From Emticicia oligotrophica DSM 17448 (GTDB lineage: Bacteria > Bacteroidota > Bacteroidia > Cytophagales > Spirosomataceae): a stretch of DNA of 64,000 nucleotides. Position numbers and translations under genes: made by a program. Positions 9,349 to 18,565 of the stretch are shown here, piece after piece. Under the pieces are notes generated by a model, which saw only the letters and a list, made by a program, of their open reading frames with translations, did not search any database and was not told the DNA's origin. The stretch's first letter is position 1, and every line of letters begins with the position of its first letter. The DNA is taken from NCBI RefSeq assembly GCF_000263195.1, contig NC_018748.1:1-64000 (forward strand), read 5' to 3'.

Positions 9349-10161
9349 TCAAAGTCCAGCAATTAATTCCTTGATTATCAAGGTCATATTAGGTTCTGCT
9401 CTATAAGCCGAAGCTAATATCTTTTCTATCTCTGCTTTTTTCAAAGTTTCAGGAATACACATATCCGTAATGACAGAAATACCAAATACAGGCAAATCCA
9501 TTTGACGAGCAACGATTACCTCTGGCACAGTGCTCATACCCACGGCATCAGCACCAACCATTCTTAAAAGTTTATACTCGGCCTTTGTTTCTAGTTGTGG
9601 CCCACTCACACTCACATAGGTACCCGTATGCACACCTTCGATGTCATTTTGTGTAGCAATTAATTTAGCTTTTTCAATCATTTCTAAATCATACGGTTCG
9701 CTCATATCTGGAAATCGGTCGCCCATTATATTAGGGCCAACCAATGGATTTTCAGGTAAAAACAAAGCAATATGGTCTTCTATAATCATTAAGTCGCTCT
9801 CTGAAAAGCTTGGATTCATTCCCCCCGCAGCATTGGATACAATTAAGCGTTCGATGCCCAACATTTTCATCACTCTTACTGGAAATGTCACTTGCTGCAT
9901 CGAGTATCCTTCGTAATAATGGAAGCGTCCTTGCATACAAACCACATTTTTACCTTTGAGTTTTCCAAAAAGTAGTTTTCCTGTGTGAAACTCAACGGTT
10001 GCAATTGGGAAATGTGGAATATCTTCATAATTGATGGTGTATTCCACCTCGATTTCGGTCGTGAGTTTACCGAGCCCAGTACCCAAAATGATACCAAACT
10101 GAGGTCTAAAATCGCCAATTATCGATTGAATATAGTTTGTTGCTTCGTTGATTTGAACCAT
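9349..10161 (-). CDS. Purine-nucleoside phosphorylase (trimeric, inosine/guanosine type)
   Basis: Cleaves purine nucleosides with phosphate to the free base and (deoxy)ribose-1-phosphate in purine salvage. The 270-residue length and motifs match the trimeric PNP/MTAP family: phosphate loop GTGLG (about residue 27), [22 protein letters not shown], the family signature [10 protein letters not shown], and the substrate region [17 protein letters not shown]. The ATG at 10161 fits. It is monocistronic with its own terminator shared with the convergent receptor gene. Close MTAP-type enzymes exist, so the exact nucleoside preference is inferred. Confidence 0.94.
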   Translation of the reverse strand: MVQINEATNYIQSIIGDFRPQFGIILGTGLGKLTTEIEVEYTINYEDIPHFPIATVEFHTGKLLFGKLKGKNVVCMQGRFHYYEGYSMQQVTFPVRVMKMLGIERLIVSNAAGGMNPSFSESDLMIIEDHIALFLPENPLVGPNIMGDRFPDMSEPYDLEMIEKAKLIATQNDIEGVHTGTYVSVSGPQLETKAEYKLLRMVGADAVGMSTVPEVIVARQMDLPVFGISVITDMCIPETLKKAEIEKILASAYRAEPNMTLIIKELIAGL

Positions 10162-10241
10162 AATATAAGATTAATTAAACAAAGTATTAATTTGCTTGAA
10201 TATACGAAATAAATTAGATTATAGCCTTTCTACAACAGAAA

Positions 10242-10270
10242 AAAGCATGACCCTTGCTGGGTCATGCTTT
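10242..10270 (-). terminator. Terminator of rpmB
   Basis: Arms AAAGCATGACCC (10242-10253) and GGGTCATGCTTT (10259-10270), loop TTGCT. In the minus-strand direction it is followed by a T-run, so it ends the rpmB transcript. Confidence 0.9.
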
Positions 10271-10298
10271 ATATCTAAAATTGCTTTTTAGCTATATA

Positions 10299-10538
10299 TT
10301 ATAATGCTAAAGTTCCTTTGCGAGCCGCATCAACAATAGTAGCTTCTAAGCCTTTCTTGTTGATTGTACGAAGAGCTGAAGTTGAAACTTTCAACGAAAC
10401 CCAAATACCTTCTGATTCTAAAAAGAATCTTTTAGTTTTTAAATTTGGGAAAAACTTACGCTTAGTTTTATTATTAGCGTGCGATACATTATTACCGACT
10501 TGCGTTTTTTTACCAGTGATTTGACAAACCTTTGCCAT
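10299..10538 (-). CDS. rpmB: 50S ribosomal protein L28
   Basis: A 79-residue basic protein of the large ribosomal subunit. The start [20 protein letters not shown] and the body [35 protein letters not shown] are typical L28. The next genes found after rpmB in many Bacteroidota (rpmG and a DUF4295 gene) are absent here, since a strong terminator follows directly. A consensus -7 element lies 53 bases upstream. Confidence 0.97.
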   Translation of the reverse strand: MAKVCQITGKKTQVGNNVSHANNKTKRKFFPNLKTKRFFLESEGIWVSLKVSTSALRTINKKGLEATIVDAARKGTLAL

Positions 10539-10590
10539 TGCCTATTGAAATATTTTCTATGAAAAAATTATTAATTCCTCAAACGGAGTG

Positions 10591-10598
10591 CAAAATTA
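10591..10598 (-). promoter_or_regulatory. -7 promoter element for rpmB
   Basis: On the minus strand the sequence reads TAATTTTG, a full match to TAnnTTTG, 53 bases before the L28 start codon. No TTTG is present at the usual -33 distance. Confidence 0.55.
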
Positions 10599-10628
10599 CA
10601 CATTTTTTTGGAAATGAAAAAGTATCGC

Positions 10629-10775
10629 TCAGTTTTTTTTGAAACCATAAGGACAATGGCGACACCCACTCTTACAACAATACCCACGCTTTTGGTGGTA
10701 AGCTGCTGTAAAGACTATAAATCCGTTCTCGTAGTAATAGTCATCAATGTCATATTTTTGATTTATATTTGACAT
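10629..10775 (-). CDS. Small Cys-rich protein, DUF5522-like
   Basis: A 48-residue open frame from ATG at 10775 to TGA at 10629. It begins MSNINQKYDIDDYYYENG and contains GYCCKSGCRHCPYGFKKN at the C terminus. The CC-x3-C-x2-CPYG pattern is that of the short DUF5522 family of unknown function and suggests binding of zinc or another metal. The stop codon lies 90 bases before the rpmB start on the same strand, so the two could be cotranscribed, although rpmB has its own -7 element. The frame is intact and every codon is ordinary for this genome. The family name is from memory of the motif; no search was possible. Confidence 0.75.
   Translation of the reverse strand: MSNINQKYDIDDYYYENGFIVFTAAYHQKRGYCCKSGCRHCPYGFKKN
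10764..10771 (+). promoter_or_regulatory. -7 promoter element, probably for the GNAT gene
   Basis: TATATTTG matches TAnnTTTG on the plus strand, 88 bases before the acetyltransferase ATG. It lies next to the start codon of the opposite-strand small protein, so the two transcripts would overlap. Confidence 0.45.
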
Positions 10776-10859
10776 TGTTTTACTTTTTTTCTTGCTCACA
10801 ATCCTATCTTTTTAAATCATTCGCTTTTAACTTTCTGTTCAATAAAATTGTTTAAAAAA

Positions 10860-11300
10860 ATGGAATTAAATATTCAAGTAGCCACCATAAATGACCTCGA
10901 AGATATTTTACAAATTTACGCTGAATCTTTGGATAACGGTCGAGTAATAAGCTTAGAGAAAGCAAAAGAAATATTCTTAAAACAACAACAATACCCTGAC
11001 TATAAAGTTTTTATAGCAAGAATTAAAGATAAAGCAGTAGGAACCTTTGCTATATTAATCATGGAAAACATGGCTCACTTGGGTACCCCTTCAGCAGTTG
11101 TTGAGGATGTCGGTGTTTTACCTACAATGCAAGGACAAGGGGTTGGTAAACAAATGATGGAGTTTGCCTTGGCTTACGCGAAGGCTAAAGGATGTTATAA
11201 AATGAGTCTTTCAAGTAATCTAAAACGTGAAAAAGCTCATCAATTCTACGAATCTTTGGGTTTTCAGAAACATGGTTTTAGTTTTCTAATGAGCATTTAA
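10860..11300 (+). CDS. GNAT family N-acetyltransferase
   Basis: A 146-residue acetyl-CoA-dependent acyltransferase of unknown substrate. The core GNAT motifs are present: the beta-4 strand VVEDVGVLPTMQGQGVGKQMMEFALAYAKAKG with the acetyl-CoA loop QGQGVG, then CYKMSLSSN and the C-terminal AHQFYESLGFQKHGF. The ATG at 10860 is chosen over an in-frame TTG at 10848. It stands alone. The 143 bases after it hold a short palindrome (11310-11326, AATATTGT/ACAATATT) that may act as a weak terminator. Confidence 0.88.
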   Translation: MELNIQVATINDLEDILQIYAESLDNGRVISLEKAKEIFLKQQQYPDYKVFIARIKDKAVGTFAILIMENMAHLGTPSAVVEDVGVLPTMQGQGVGKQMMEFALAYAKAKGCYKMSLSSNLKREKAHQFYESLGFQKHGFSFLMSI

Positions 11301-11443
11301 CTGATACTAAATATTGTCACAATATTTTCACAGATTTATTAGGTTTTCAGCTAAAACTAGCGTTTTTTTAAGTTATTCTCTTCTATATGCTATTTTTTTG
11401 CGACTGTATCTTTATCACTAATACTCCGAAAAATTAGATATTT

Positions 11444-13081
11444 CTACTTACAAATTACTAATTTTCTTGAAATGCCTAAAGTTTTAAGTAGGTAAGTAGC
11501 ATCCGATAGCTTACTGATATTCAGAGTTTTTATATTTTCTCCCAACGTAAAATCATGCATTTCAGCAAATACTTTTCGACCTTGTAAATCAAATATTTCG
11601 ATTGGCTGTTTCTGCTGTTTTGAGCTATAAACTTTTAATGACACACGTTCTTGTGCAGGATTAGGGGCTATTTCAAAAGCTTGAATATTGGGTTCATTTG
11701 CCAGTAAAGACATATCAAACTTACATAAAAACACTTCATAACCTTTGAGGGTAATCATTTGGCGATACGATTTGTAAGCAACCTCAATCGTAACTATTTC
11801 ATTTTCATCTTTCGCATAAGGATTATGTGCCACTACCAATAACTCATTGCCTTTTGCCACTCCTCTCCAAATAGGTTTTCTTGTATCTACATACTCACGA
11901 GCAGGAGCAGGAATAACCAATTCATAGTTACCAGAGAACATTTCTTTGTATTGAGAAAGGCGGTATAATCCATTGATAAAGTACTCGTAGGTGGCAAAGT
12001 TTTCGTTATTACCAAAAGTGCCAGGGTCTTCCCAAAGCCATAAACCTTTCGCTCCTGAAAAGAATGGAAAGATAGCCGTTGCTTCAGCCATAAATGGTCT
12101 AATAAACCTCTTGACAAATTGAGGAGTATAACTATACCGAAGCCAAACAAAAGGAATAATTGGTTTGGAGGTCCATGCTCGATTGACTTCAATTTGAAAT
12201 AGCATATAGGCTAAATAGTCAGGAGCAAGTGGATTGGGGAAGTCGTAATAATAATAAGCTGCGGGCGAATAGAAATCTTGGTTGTCATAAGCAGCCCCTC
12301 CGATGGTATTCTTAGAAAAATCATAATTAATATAATTCAATAGAGACGCATCTGAGGTCCATTTTTGCCAAGAATTTCCAGCAATATTTATGTACGTATT
12401 CAAAATTGGAGCATCCGAATATCCTCCAATCTTACTAGTTGTCGTTGAATATTGCTTAGTTGCAGCAAATGCTTGTCCGTATAAAGCTTGGATATCTTTC
12501 TTGTATTGAACAATGAATGATTGATTATCAAGACTTTTGTAAGCGGCAGGTGTAGCAGGGTGATTTTTCAGGAGTAGTATAGAATCATTTGACTTGATTT
12601 GAAGTTCAATATCAGGTACAAATAAATCAATATCGACGATACCCGTACCTTTAGAACTCGTAAAACTATTGGCAAAGCCCGCCATATCATTCTTCCACTT
12701 CGTTTTATACAATTCTATATTATTTCCCCAAGGGCTTTTTGCAGTTTCCCAAGGCTGGTTAGCAGAAGGATAACCTGTGCCATACCAAACTGCAGCTCTT
12801 TGATTACGAGGTAAATCTGCATCATTTCCATCGGAAGTAGCTAAATGACTAAAACCATATTTTAATGGTAGTTTTTGGAAATCCCCAAAACGTGGTCCTC
12901 CATAAACAATTGAAAATGGTAATGAAAATTCAGGAAACTTTCTCCAATCAATTGTGCGGTTTTGTGTGCTAGGGCTAAAAGTAAAGGAACTCGGCTGACA
13001 CGAGTTTTGAGCCTTAACTTCTTTCAAAGCAAAAACAAGTAAAATCAATATAAAAAGCTTCTTATTCAGAATCGGTTTCAT
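11444..13081 (-). CDS. Secreted protein with type IX sorting domain
   Basis: A 545-residue exported protein. It has an N-terminal signal peptide (KKLFILILLVFALKEVKA, then QNSC), a large central region rich in aromatic residues (WYGTGYP, FVWLRYSYTP, KGLWLWEDPGTFG), which looks like a glycoside-hydrolase-type TIM barrel but which I cannot assign to a family, and a C-terminal T9SS type A sorting domain (FEIAPNPAQERVSL.., IFDLQGRKVF, ending SRKLVICK). It is probably surface-attached or secreted. Its start overlaps the end of the upstream Nudix gene by 20 bases, so the two are likely cotranscribed and translationally coupled. Confidence 0.8.
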   Translation of the reverse strand: MKPILNKKLFILILLVFALKEVKAQNSCQPSSFTFSPSTQNRTIDWRKFPEFSLPFSIVYGGPRFGDFQKLPLKYGFSHLATSDGNDADLPRNQRAAVWYGTGYPSANQPWETAKSPWGNNIELYKTKWKNDMAGFANSFTSSKGTGIVDIDLFVPDIELQIKSNDSILLLKNHPATPAAYKSLDNQSFIVQYKKDIQALYGQAFAATKQYSTTTSKIGGYSDAPILNTYINIAGNSWQKWTSDASLLNYINYDFSKNTIGGAAYDNQDFYSPAAYYYYDFPNPLAPDYLAYMLFQIEVNRAWTSKPIIPFVWLRYSYTPQFVKRFIRPFMAEATAIFPFFSGAKGLWLWEDPGTFGNNENFATYEYFINGLYRLSQYKEMFSGNYELVIPAPAREYVDTRKPIWRGVAKGNELLVVAHNPYAKDENEIVTIEVAYKSYRQMITLKGYEVFLCKFDMSLLANEPNIQAFEIAPNPAQERVSLKVYSSKQQKQPIEIFDLQGRKVFAEMHDFTLGENIKTLNISKLSDATYLLKTLGISRKLVICK

Positions 13082-13754
13082 TTTTATTACCTAATTGGTC
13101 AACTACAAATCTGATAGAACTATACGAATTCAACAAAGCTTTTTGTACTTCTTTTGAGCCCATCCATTCCAATCGTTCTATTCCTTCTTCGGTTTGTGGT
13201 TGCATTTTTGAATCATCTGAACAATGCATTCTATACCATTTCGTACGCTTCAAAATTTTATTATTCCCCATCGTATAGGTATGCCAAGTTGTGCAAATTT
13301 TCTCACCTAACTTTACTTGAATACCACACTCCTCCTCTACTTCCCTTACAGCCGTTTGCTTCGATTTTTCACCATCATCTCGTTTTCCCTTTGGTAAATC
13401 CCATTTACCTAAACGAAACATCATCAATATTTTGTCATCCTCATTGAAGACGACTCCACCTGCCGCCTTAACAACTTTATAAAAACCACGAATTTGTCGT
13501 TCAGTAGATTCTTTATTATCAACTACAAACGTAACCGATTGATAACCAACCTCTTTTGTTTGTTGAATAATTTTAAAGAACTTGTCAATCGTTGCTTCGT
13601 TTGCATTCAAAATTACTACATGACCATGCAGTTTTTTTAAATTGAGCATCTCCAAACGTGCATCAAGCATTACATCATAATCATTGCCATGTAAACGCTT
13701 CAATTTAGAGTTACTAACAATTCTTATTAATTTGTCGTCAATAAAAATGACCAT
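13062..13754 (-). CDS. Nudix hydrolase domain protein
   Basis: A 230-residue protein with a complete Nudix box: G-KRDDG-E-KSKQTAV-REVEEECGI, with the catalytic REVEEE helix. The box is in the C-terminal half, preceded by about 110 residues (MVIFIDDKLIRIVSNSKLKRLH..) resembling the N-terminal extension seen in Bacteroidota Nudix proteins. It should hydrolyse a nucleoside-diphosphate-linked compound; the substrate is unknown. The ATG at 13754 is chosen; the frame is open upstream to a TTG at 13787. It overlaps the T9SS protein gene downstream by 20 bases. Confidence 0.9.
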   Translation of the reverse strand: MVIFIDDKLIRIVSNSKLKRLHGNDYDVMLDARLEMLNLKKLHGHVVILNANEATIDKFFKIIQQTKEVGYQSVTFVVDNKESTERQIRGFYKVVKAAGGVVFNEDDKILMMFRLGKWDLPKGKRDDGEKSKQTAVREVEEECGIQVKLGEKICTTWHTYTMGNNKILKRTKWYRMHCSDDSKMQPQTEEGIERLEWMGSKEVQKALLNSYSSIRFVVDQLGNKNETDSE

Positions 13755-13923
13755 ATAGATTTTTGAAAATATTTGATTGGAAGACAAAGTTCGGAATTTT
13801 TTTGGAAGTAATCAGATACTAAAAAAAATTATAATATTGTTTTTGCATAAATTTTGATGAAAATATTTTATTTTGCACCTTAATAATCATCTGAACCCCA
13901 ATTATTGAGGGTTTAAACTTTAA

Positions 13924-15204
13924 ATGGAAATTTTTATAATCCTTTTTTTAGTAATTCTTAATGGGATTTTCTCCATGTCGGAGATTGCTCTCGTATCTTC
14001 AAGAAAAACCAAACTCGAAATAGCCAGTAAAAACGGAGACCGTCGTGCCGCCGCTGCACTTGAACTTGCTACCTCTCCAAATCGATTTCTTTCAACTGTT
14101 CAAATCGGAATCACACTTATCAGTATCTTAACCGGTATTTTTTCAGGCGATACTTTAACCATTGGTGTTCAAGACTCCTTAACGGGTTTTGGCTTAGAAG
14201 CTAAGTATGCCGATAACATTGCTGTTGGTTTAGTGGTGTTGATGATTGGATTTGTACAGTTGGTATTAGGTGAATTAGTACCAAAACGCATCGGAATGTC
14301 AAACCCAGAGGCCATTGCTAAAGTAATGGTGGCTCCGATGAACTTACTCTCAAAATTAACCGCTCCATTTATCTGGTTACTAACTAAATGCAGCGACCTA
14401 ATTATTAAGATTTTAGGCATTGAAGCAACTGACAATTCAGTTACTGAGGAAGAGATTAAATCAATGATTCAAGAAGGAACCACTGGAGGTGCGATTGATG
14501 AAATTGAACAAGAAATTGTACAAAATGTATTTCATTTAGGTGATAGAAAAATCACTTCTTTAATGACAAACAGAAGTGAATTAACTTATCTTGATTTAGA
14601 AGATGATTTAGAAGATAATGTTGAAAAGATTATCACTAAAAAGCACTCTGTATATCCAGTTTGTAAAGATGGTATCGACAATATTATTGGTCTGTTATAT
14701 ATCAAAGACTTATTGGGCAAAGACCTTAGCATTGAGCTTAAACGATTAGAGGAATTAGTTAAAGAACCATTATTTATTCCTGAAAATAACCAAGCCTATC
14801 AAGCACTCGAAAAATTCCGTGAAGAACGAATTCACATGGGTATTATCGTTGATGAATATGGCAGTGTTTTGGGTATTATTACCTTAAATGATATCCTTGA
14901 TGCTTTAGTAGGAGATATTTCGGTAAATGATGAATTTGAATATGAAATTTTTGAACGTGAAGATGGTAGTTTCTTAGTTGATGGAACATTACCTTTCGAC
15001 GATTTCTTAAACAAATTCGAAGTTGTTATCAATAATCGTAAGGATTATACAGGTTTCGATACCTTAGGTGGATTCGCTCTTCATATTTTGCAGGAAATTC
15101 CGGATACAGGCGATAAGTTTAGCTGGGAAGAATATGAATTCGAAATTATTGATATGGATAAAAACCGTATTGATAAAATCTTAATCACCAAAAAAGACGA
15201 TTAA
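13924..15204 (+). CDS. CorC/HlyC-type hemolysin family protein (CNNM/CBS)
   Basis: A 426-residue inner-membrane protein. The N-terminal DUF21/CNNM domain has four hydrophobic segments (IFIILFLVILNGIFSMSEIAL, FLSTVQIGITLISILTGIF, VGLVVLMIGFVQLVLGELVPKRIG, and one near residue 145). Two CBS domains follow (about residues 215-335, with YPVCKDGIDNIIGLLYIKDLL and GIIVDEYGSVLGIITLNDIL), then a C-terminal CorC_HlyC transporter-associated domain. Family members are linked to magnesium or cobalt efflux and maintenance; the old name hemolysin is misleading. It is monocistronic with a good terminator. Confidence 0.93.
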   Translation: MEIFIILFLVILNGIFSMSEIALVSSRKTKLEIASKNGDRRAAAALELATSPNRFLSTVQIGITLISILTGIFSGDTLTIGVQDSLTGFGLEAKYADNIAVGLVVLMIGFVQLVLGELVPKRIGMSNPEAIAKVMVAPMNLLSKLTAPFIWLLTKCSDLIIKILGIEATDNSVTEEEIKSMIQEGTTGGAIDEIEQEIVQNVFHLGDRKITSLMTNRSELTYLDLEDDLEDNVEKIITKKHSVYPVCKDGIDNIIGLLYIKDLLGKDLSIELKRLEELVKEPLFIPENNQAYQALEKFREERIHMGIIVDEYGSVLGIITLNDILDALVGDISVNDEFEYEIFEREDGSFLVDGTLPFDDFLNKFEVVINNRKDYTGFDTLGGFALHILQEIPDTGDKFSWEEYEFEIIDMDKNRIDKILITKKDD

Positions 15205-15207
15205 CCC

Positions 15208-15235
15208 ACTCCCCTTATTTTGAGGGGAGTTTTTT
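15208..15235 (+). terminator. Terminator after the CorC/HlyC gene
   Basis: Arms ACTCCCCT (15208-15215) and AGGGGAGT (15223-15230), loop TATTTTG, followed by a run of T. Confidence 0.9.
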
Positions 15236-15301
15236 ATACAAAACCTTGCCCTTTTACTTAAACTTTAAGCATAGTTCGTTGGGGCAAAGAACTAAATAAC
15301 C

Positions 15302-15931
15302 ATGACAGTATCTAAAAAAATCGCTTCTTTATTATTAGAAACGAAAGCCGTAAAATTAAGTCCTGCTCAGCCATTCAAATGGAGCTCAGGTTGGAACTCC
15401 CCTATTTATTGCGACAATCGCGTGACATTATCTTATCCAGAAGGTCGTACTTTTATTAAAAAATCTTTAGCAAAGGCCATCAAAAAATACTTCCCTGAAG
15501 CAGAAGTAATTGCAGGTGTAGCCACGGCGGGTATTCCACAAGGAGCACTGGTAGCTGATGCCTTAAATTTGCCATTTGCCTATGTACGTCCGAAACCAAA
15601 GGAGCACGGCATGGGTAACCAGATAGAAGGTAGAATTGAAAAAGGTCAAAAGGTAGTAGTGGTTGAAGATTTAATTTCAACTGGTGGCAGCTCTCTTAAA
15701 GCCGTAGATGCCCTGCGTGAGGCTGGTATCGAAGTAATTGGAATGGTAGCTATTTTTACGTACGGATTTAAGTTAGCTGACAAAAACTTTGCTGATAAAG
15801 GAGTAAAATTAGTTACTTTAAGCAATTATAATGCACTTATCGACCAAGCTATGGCTCAAAACTACATATCAGCCGATTCGATTGAATCATTGAAAAAGTG
15901 GCGTAGAAATCCAGAAAAATGGGGTTTATAA
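15302..15931 (+). CDS. pyrE: Orotate phosphoribosyltransferase
   Basis: Joins orotate and PRPP to orotidine-5'-phosphate in de novo pyrimidine synthesis. The 209-residue protein has the expected FKWSSGWNSPIYCDNR orotate region, GVATAGIPQGALVADAL, the catalytic loop RPKPKEHGMGNQIEG with its Lys and His residues, and the PRPP-binding motif VVVVEDLISTGGSSL. Length is normal. It has its own terminator and no other pyr gene nearby. Confidence 0.97.
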   Translation: MTVSKKIASLLLETKAVKLSPAQPFKWSSGWNSPIYCDNRVTLSYPEGRTFIKKSLAKAIKKYFPEAEVIAGVATAGIPQGALVADALNLPFAYVRPKPKEHGMGNQIEGRIEKGQKVVVVEDLISTGGSSLKAVDALREAGIEVIGMVAIFTYGFKLADKNFADKGVKLVTLSNYNALIDQAMAQNYISADSIESLKKWRRNPEKWGL

Positions 15932-15959
15932 GCCTTTAAAATACACCACATGAACGAAG

Positions 15960-15992
15960 AGGTTTGGTGAGTTTACACCAAACCTTTTTTTC
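15960..15992 (+). terminator. Terminator of pyrE
   Basis: Arms AGGTTTGGTG (15960-15969) and CACCAAACCT (15976-15985), loop AGTTTA, then seven T. Confidence 0.92.
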
Positions 15993-16089
15993 TGATAATG
16001 TTTATTCATCGAACTTAGTATAACGAAAACTTTTGGAAATAGTCTATATATTTACTTATTTGCAATATCTAATTTAACCTTAACTACTT

Positions 16090-17676
16090 ATGCAAAATAA
16101 TCGCTCGCATCTTTACACACTCATGACCGTTTGGTTCTTTTGGAGTTTCGTAGCTGCCTCAAACGGTATTTTAATTCCTCTTTTTAAAGAAAAATTCCAA
16201 CTCACACAAACGCAAGCCCAATTAGTCGATTTTGCTTTTTATGCAGCTTATTTTATCGGCTCAGTGCTTTATTTGATATTCTCCCGCATCATGGGTGGTG
16301 ATATCCTCAATAAAATAGGATATAAGAATGGTATTGTTATAGGTCTTTTGATATCAGCCATTGGAACATTACTTTTCTATCCTGCCGCACAGAATGCTTC
16401 TTATAATCTATTACTTTCGGGTTTATTTATTGTTGGCCTTGGTTTTTCTCTCCAACAAACTGCTACTCAGCCGTTTATGATTGCCCTTGGCCCCCCAGAG
16501 ACTGGTGCACAACGTATCAATCTTGGTGGTGCTGTGAACAATCTTGGCGGAACAATCGGCCCAGCTTTAGTTTCTTATGCAATTTTTGGTTCTATTTCGA
16601 AAGATGCTGCGGCAAATGCTTCTATCGAAGATGTGAAAGTACCTTATTTAATTCTTGGAGCCTTATTTGCTTTAATGGCACTTTTCTTTTGGGTTTCAAA
16701 ATTACCACGTATCAAAAACGATGAAGATGTACAAGTAAGTAATATAGTTATTGGTTTGCCAATGGCATTTTTAGTTCTCTGCGTAGGTGTTGCGGTTGCA
16801 TTTTCAATCGAAATCGCTATCGTATTTACTTTTATCTTAATGTGTGTATTAATGGTTGGCTACATGGGGTATTCAATCGTTAACAAAGCAGGTGAGATTC
16901 AGAATGCTGGTTCTGTTCTAAGTTATCCACAAGCGATTTTGGGAATGACTGCAATTTTCGTTTATGTGGGTGTTGAGGTAACAATTGGCTCTAATCTAGG
17001 CGAATATTTAAAAGAAACTCAAAATTTGGATTCATCTCAAATTTCAAAATACGTATCATTATTTTGGGGAAGTATGATGATTGGCCGTTGGACTGCAGCC
17101 ATTGGGAACTTTAATCCTTCTGCTTCTGTGAAAAAAATCCTTACAGTAGCGATACCATTCGTAGCCTTTGCCATTGTTTTAATAGTAAATTCTTTATACA
17201 GTGGTGATGTAAGTGACCTATTCCCTTATGCAGTTTGTGTTGCAGTAATGATTCTGGCCTATTTTGCAAGTCAGGAAAAACCAGTAAGATTATTGTTAAT
17301 CTTCACAGCATTAGGAGCAATTATGTCGGTAATTGGGGTAATGACAAGCGGTAAAGTTGCTTTATTTGCTTTAATTTCTGGTGGTTTGTTCTGCTCAGTT
17401 TTGTGGCCAAGTATTTTCTCGCTTGGTACGGCTGGACTTGGTAAATTTACCAATCAAGGAGCGGCATTCTTAATTATGATGATTTTGGGTGGCTCGATTA
17501 TTCCGGTAGTTCAAGGAAAAGTTGCTGATTCATTCGGTATCCAAGAATCTTATCTTTTGGCTGCTGGCTGTTTTATCTATTTATTTATTTTTGGAATAGT
17601 TGTGCAAGGAGTTCTTCGTAAACAAGGCATTGACTTCGACAAAGAAGTTGTGAAAGGCGGAGGAAAAGGCCATTAA
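16090..17676 (+). CDS. Sugar MFS transporter (FucP/GluP-like)
   Basis: A 528-residue polytopic inner-membrane carrier of the fucose:H+ symporter (FHS) branch of the major facilitator superfamily. About 12-14 hydrophobic segments are visible, with the family's early motif FFWSFVAASNGILIPLFKEKF, the QAQLVDFAFYAAYFIGS helix, and FSLQQTATQPFMIALGPPETGAQRINLGGAVNNLGG in the fourth/fifth segments. It is longer than E. coli FucP (about 440) mainly through a central insertion. The substrate is probably a hexose or deoxyhexose. Monocistronic. Confidence 0.9.
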   Translation: MQNNRSHLYTLMTVWFFWSFVAASNGILIPLFKEKFQLTQTQAQLVDFAFYAAYFIGSVLYLIFSRIMGGDILNKIGYKNGIVIGLLISAIGTLLFYPAAQNASYNLLLSGLFIVGLGFSLQQTATQPFMIALGPPETGAQRINLGGAVNNLGGTIGPALVSYAIFGSISKDAAANASIEDVKVPYLILGALFALMALFFWVSKLPRIKNDEDVQVSNIVIGLPMAFLVLCVGVAVAFSIEIAIVFTFILMCVLMVGYMGYSIVNKAGEIQNAGSVLSYPQAILGMTAIFVYVGVEVTIGSNLGEYLKETQNLDSSQISKYVSLFWGSMMIGRWTAAIGNFNPSASVKKILTVAIPFVAFAIVLIVNSLYSGDVSDLFPYAVCVAVMILAYFASQEKPVRLLLIFTALGAIMSVIGVMTSGKVALFALISGGLFCSVLWPSIFSLGTAGLGKFTNQGAAFLIMMILGGSIIPVVQGKVADSFGIQESYLLAAGCFIYLFIFGIVVQGVLRKQGIDFDKEVVKGGGKGH

Positions 17677-17692
17677 AATACATTCTTAAAAC

Positions 17693-17724
17693 AAAAAAAC
17701 GAAGCTTAAGAGCTTCGTTTTTTT
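17693..17724 (+). terminator. Terminator of the MFS gene
   Basis: Arms AAAAAAACGAAGCT and AGCTTCGTTTTTTT around the loop TAAG (17707-17710). Confidence 0.93.
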
Positions 17725-17759
17725 GTTTATATCCTACCGAAAACAGGTATTTTTACCCA

Positions 17760-17790
17760 TTGTACCTTATCTAATTGGCTTTTATTTTTG
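17760..17790 (+). promoter_or_regulatory. Promoter for the membrane protein-kinase-regulator operon
   Basis: TTG at 17760-17762, a 20-base spacer, and TATTTTTG (17783-17790), a full match to TAnnTTTG. The leader before the ATG at 17918 would be about 120 bases; no stable structure was recognised in it. Confidence 0.6.
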
Positions 17791-17917
17791 TAGAAATCAT
17801 TATCTAAAATTCACAATAACAATTTACGATTACAGCTGCCCAATTTTAAAACTTTGAACAAATTATACAAGCATACAAAATTGTCTTCGGCAAAGACTTC
17901 ATTAAAAATATTTTCAA

Positions 17918-18565
17918 ATGATTAATTCATTTTTACTATGGCTTTTAGATAATGTACATTATGTACTGCTTTTCTCCGTTACAATTGCGTTGATTCGTTA
18001 CAAATTCCTAAAAAATGAGCTTATCTATATTTGGTATTTTATTCTCATGGGAATTTTCTTCGAGATTTTATCTCGTTCATTACTATTCTTGAAAGTGCCA
18101 AACACACTTCCTGGCCTACATCTCTACACAACTTTAGAATTTTTACTGATTGGTCTCTTTTATCAAAAGTATTTTGGTGATTTCTTTAATAAAAACCTCA
18201 TGACCTACTTAATTGTAGGATTCGTAATTTTTGCCATTATAAATGCTTTTTTCATTCAAGGCATTTATAACTTCAACACCAATGCAAGTGGTTTAGAAGG
18301 CATTATCGTGATAGGTTTATCGCTTTTATGCTTCTACAAAATGCTGATGGAGTTAGATACTCGAAACCCAACAAATCAACCTATTTTTTGGATTAACTCA
18401 GGTTTTTTATTTTACTTTGCAGGTAATCTTTTTATCTACTTTTTGAGTAATTACATTAAAGGAGATAACCATTTATTATCCCTTGCCTGGGGTATGCATG
18501 CCTTTTTAATGTTAATCTTACATCTTTTTATTGGAATTGGCTTATGGCTCAGTCATCGCCGTTAG
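17918..18565 (+). CDS. Integral membrane protein, possible sensor partner of the downstream kinase
   Basis: A 215-residue, very hydrophobic protein with about six to seven membrane segments (LLWLLDNVHYVLLFSVTIALI, LIYIWYFILMGIFFEIL, YLIVGFVIFAIINAFFI, GIIVIGLSLLCFYKMLM, PIFWINSGFLFYFAGNLFIYFL, LMLILHLFIGIGLWLS). No enzyme motif is seen and I do not recognise the family. Its last 22 bases overlap the start of a histidine kinase gene, and a LuxR-type regulator follows, so it may provide the membrane sensing part in trans. That role is inference from context. Confidence 0.75.
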   Translation: MINSFLLWLLDNVHYVLLFSVTIALIRYKFLKNELIYIWYFILMGIFFEILSRSLLFLKVPNTLPGLHLYTTLEFLLIGLFYQKYFGDFFNKNLMTYLIVGFVIFAIINAFFIQGIYNFNTNASGLEGIIVIGLSLLCFYKMLMELDTRNPTNQPIFWINSGFLFYFAGNLFIYFLSNYIKGDNHLLSLAWGMHAFLMLILHLFIGIGLWLSHRR

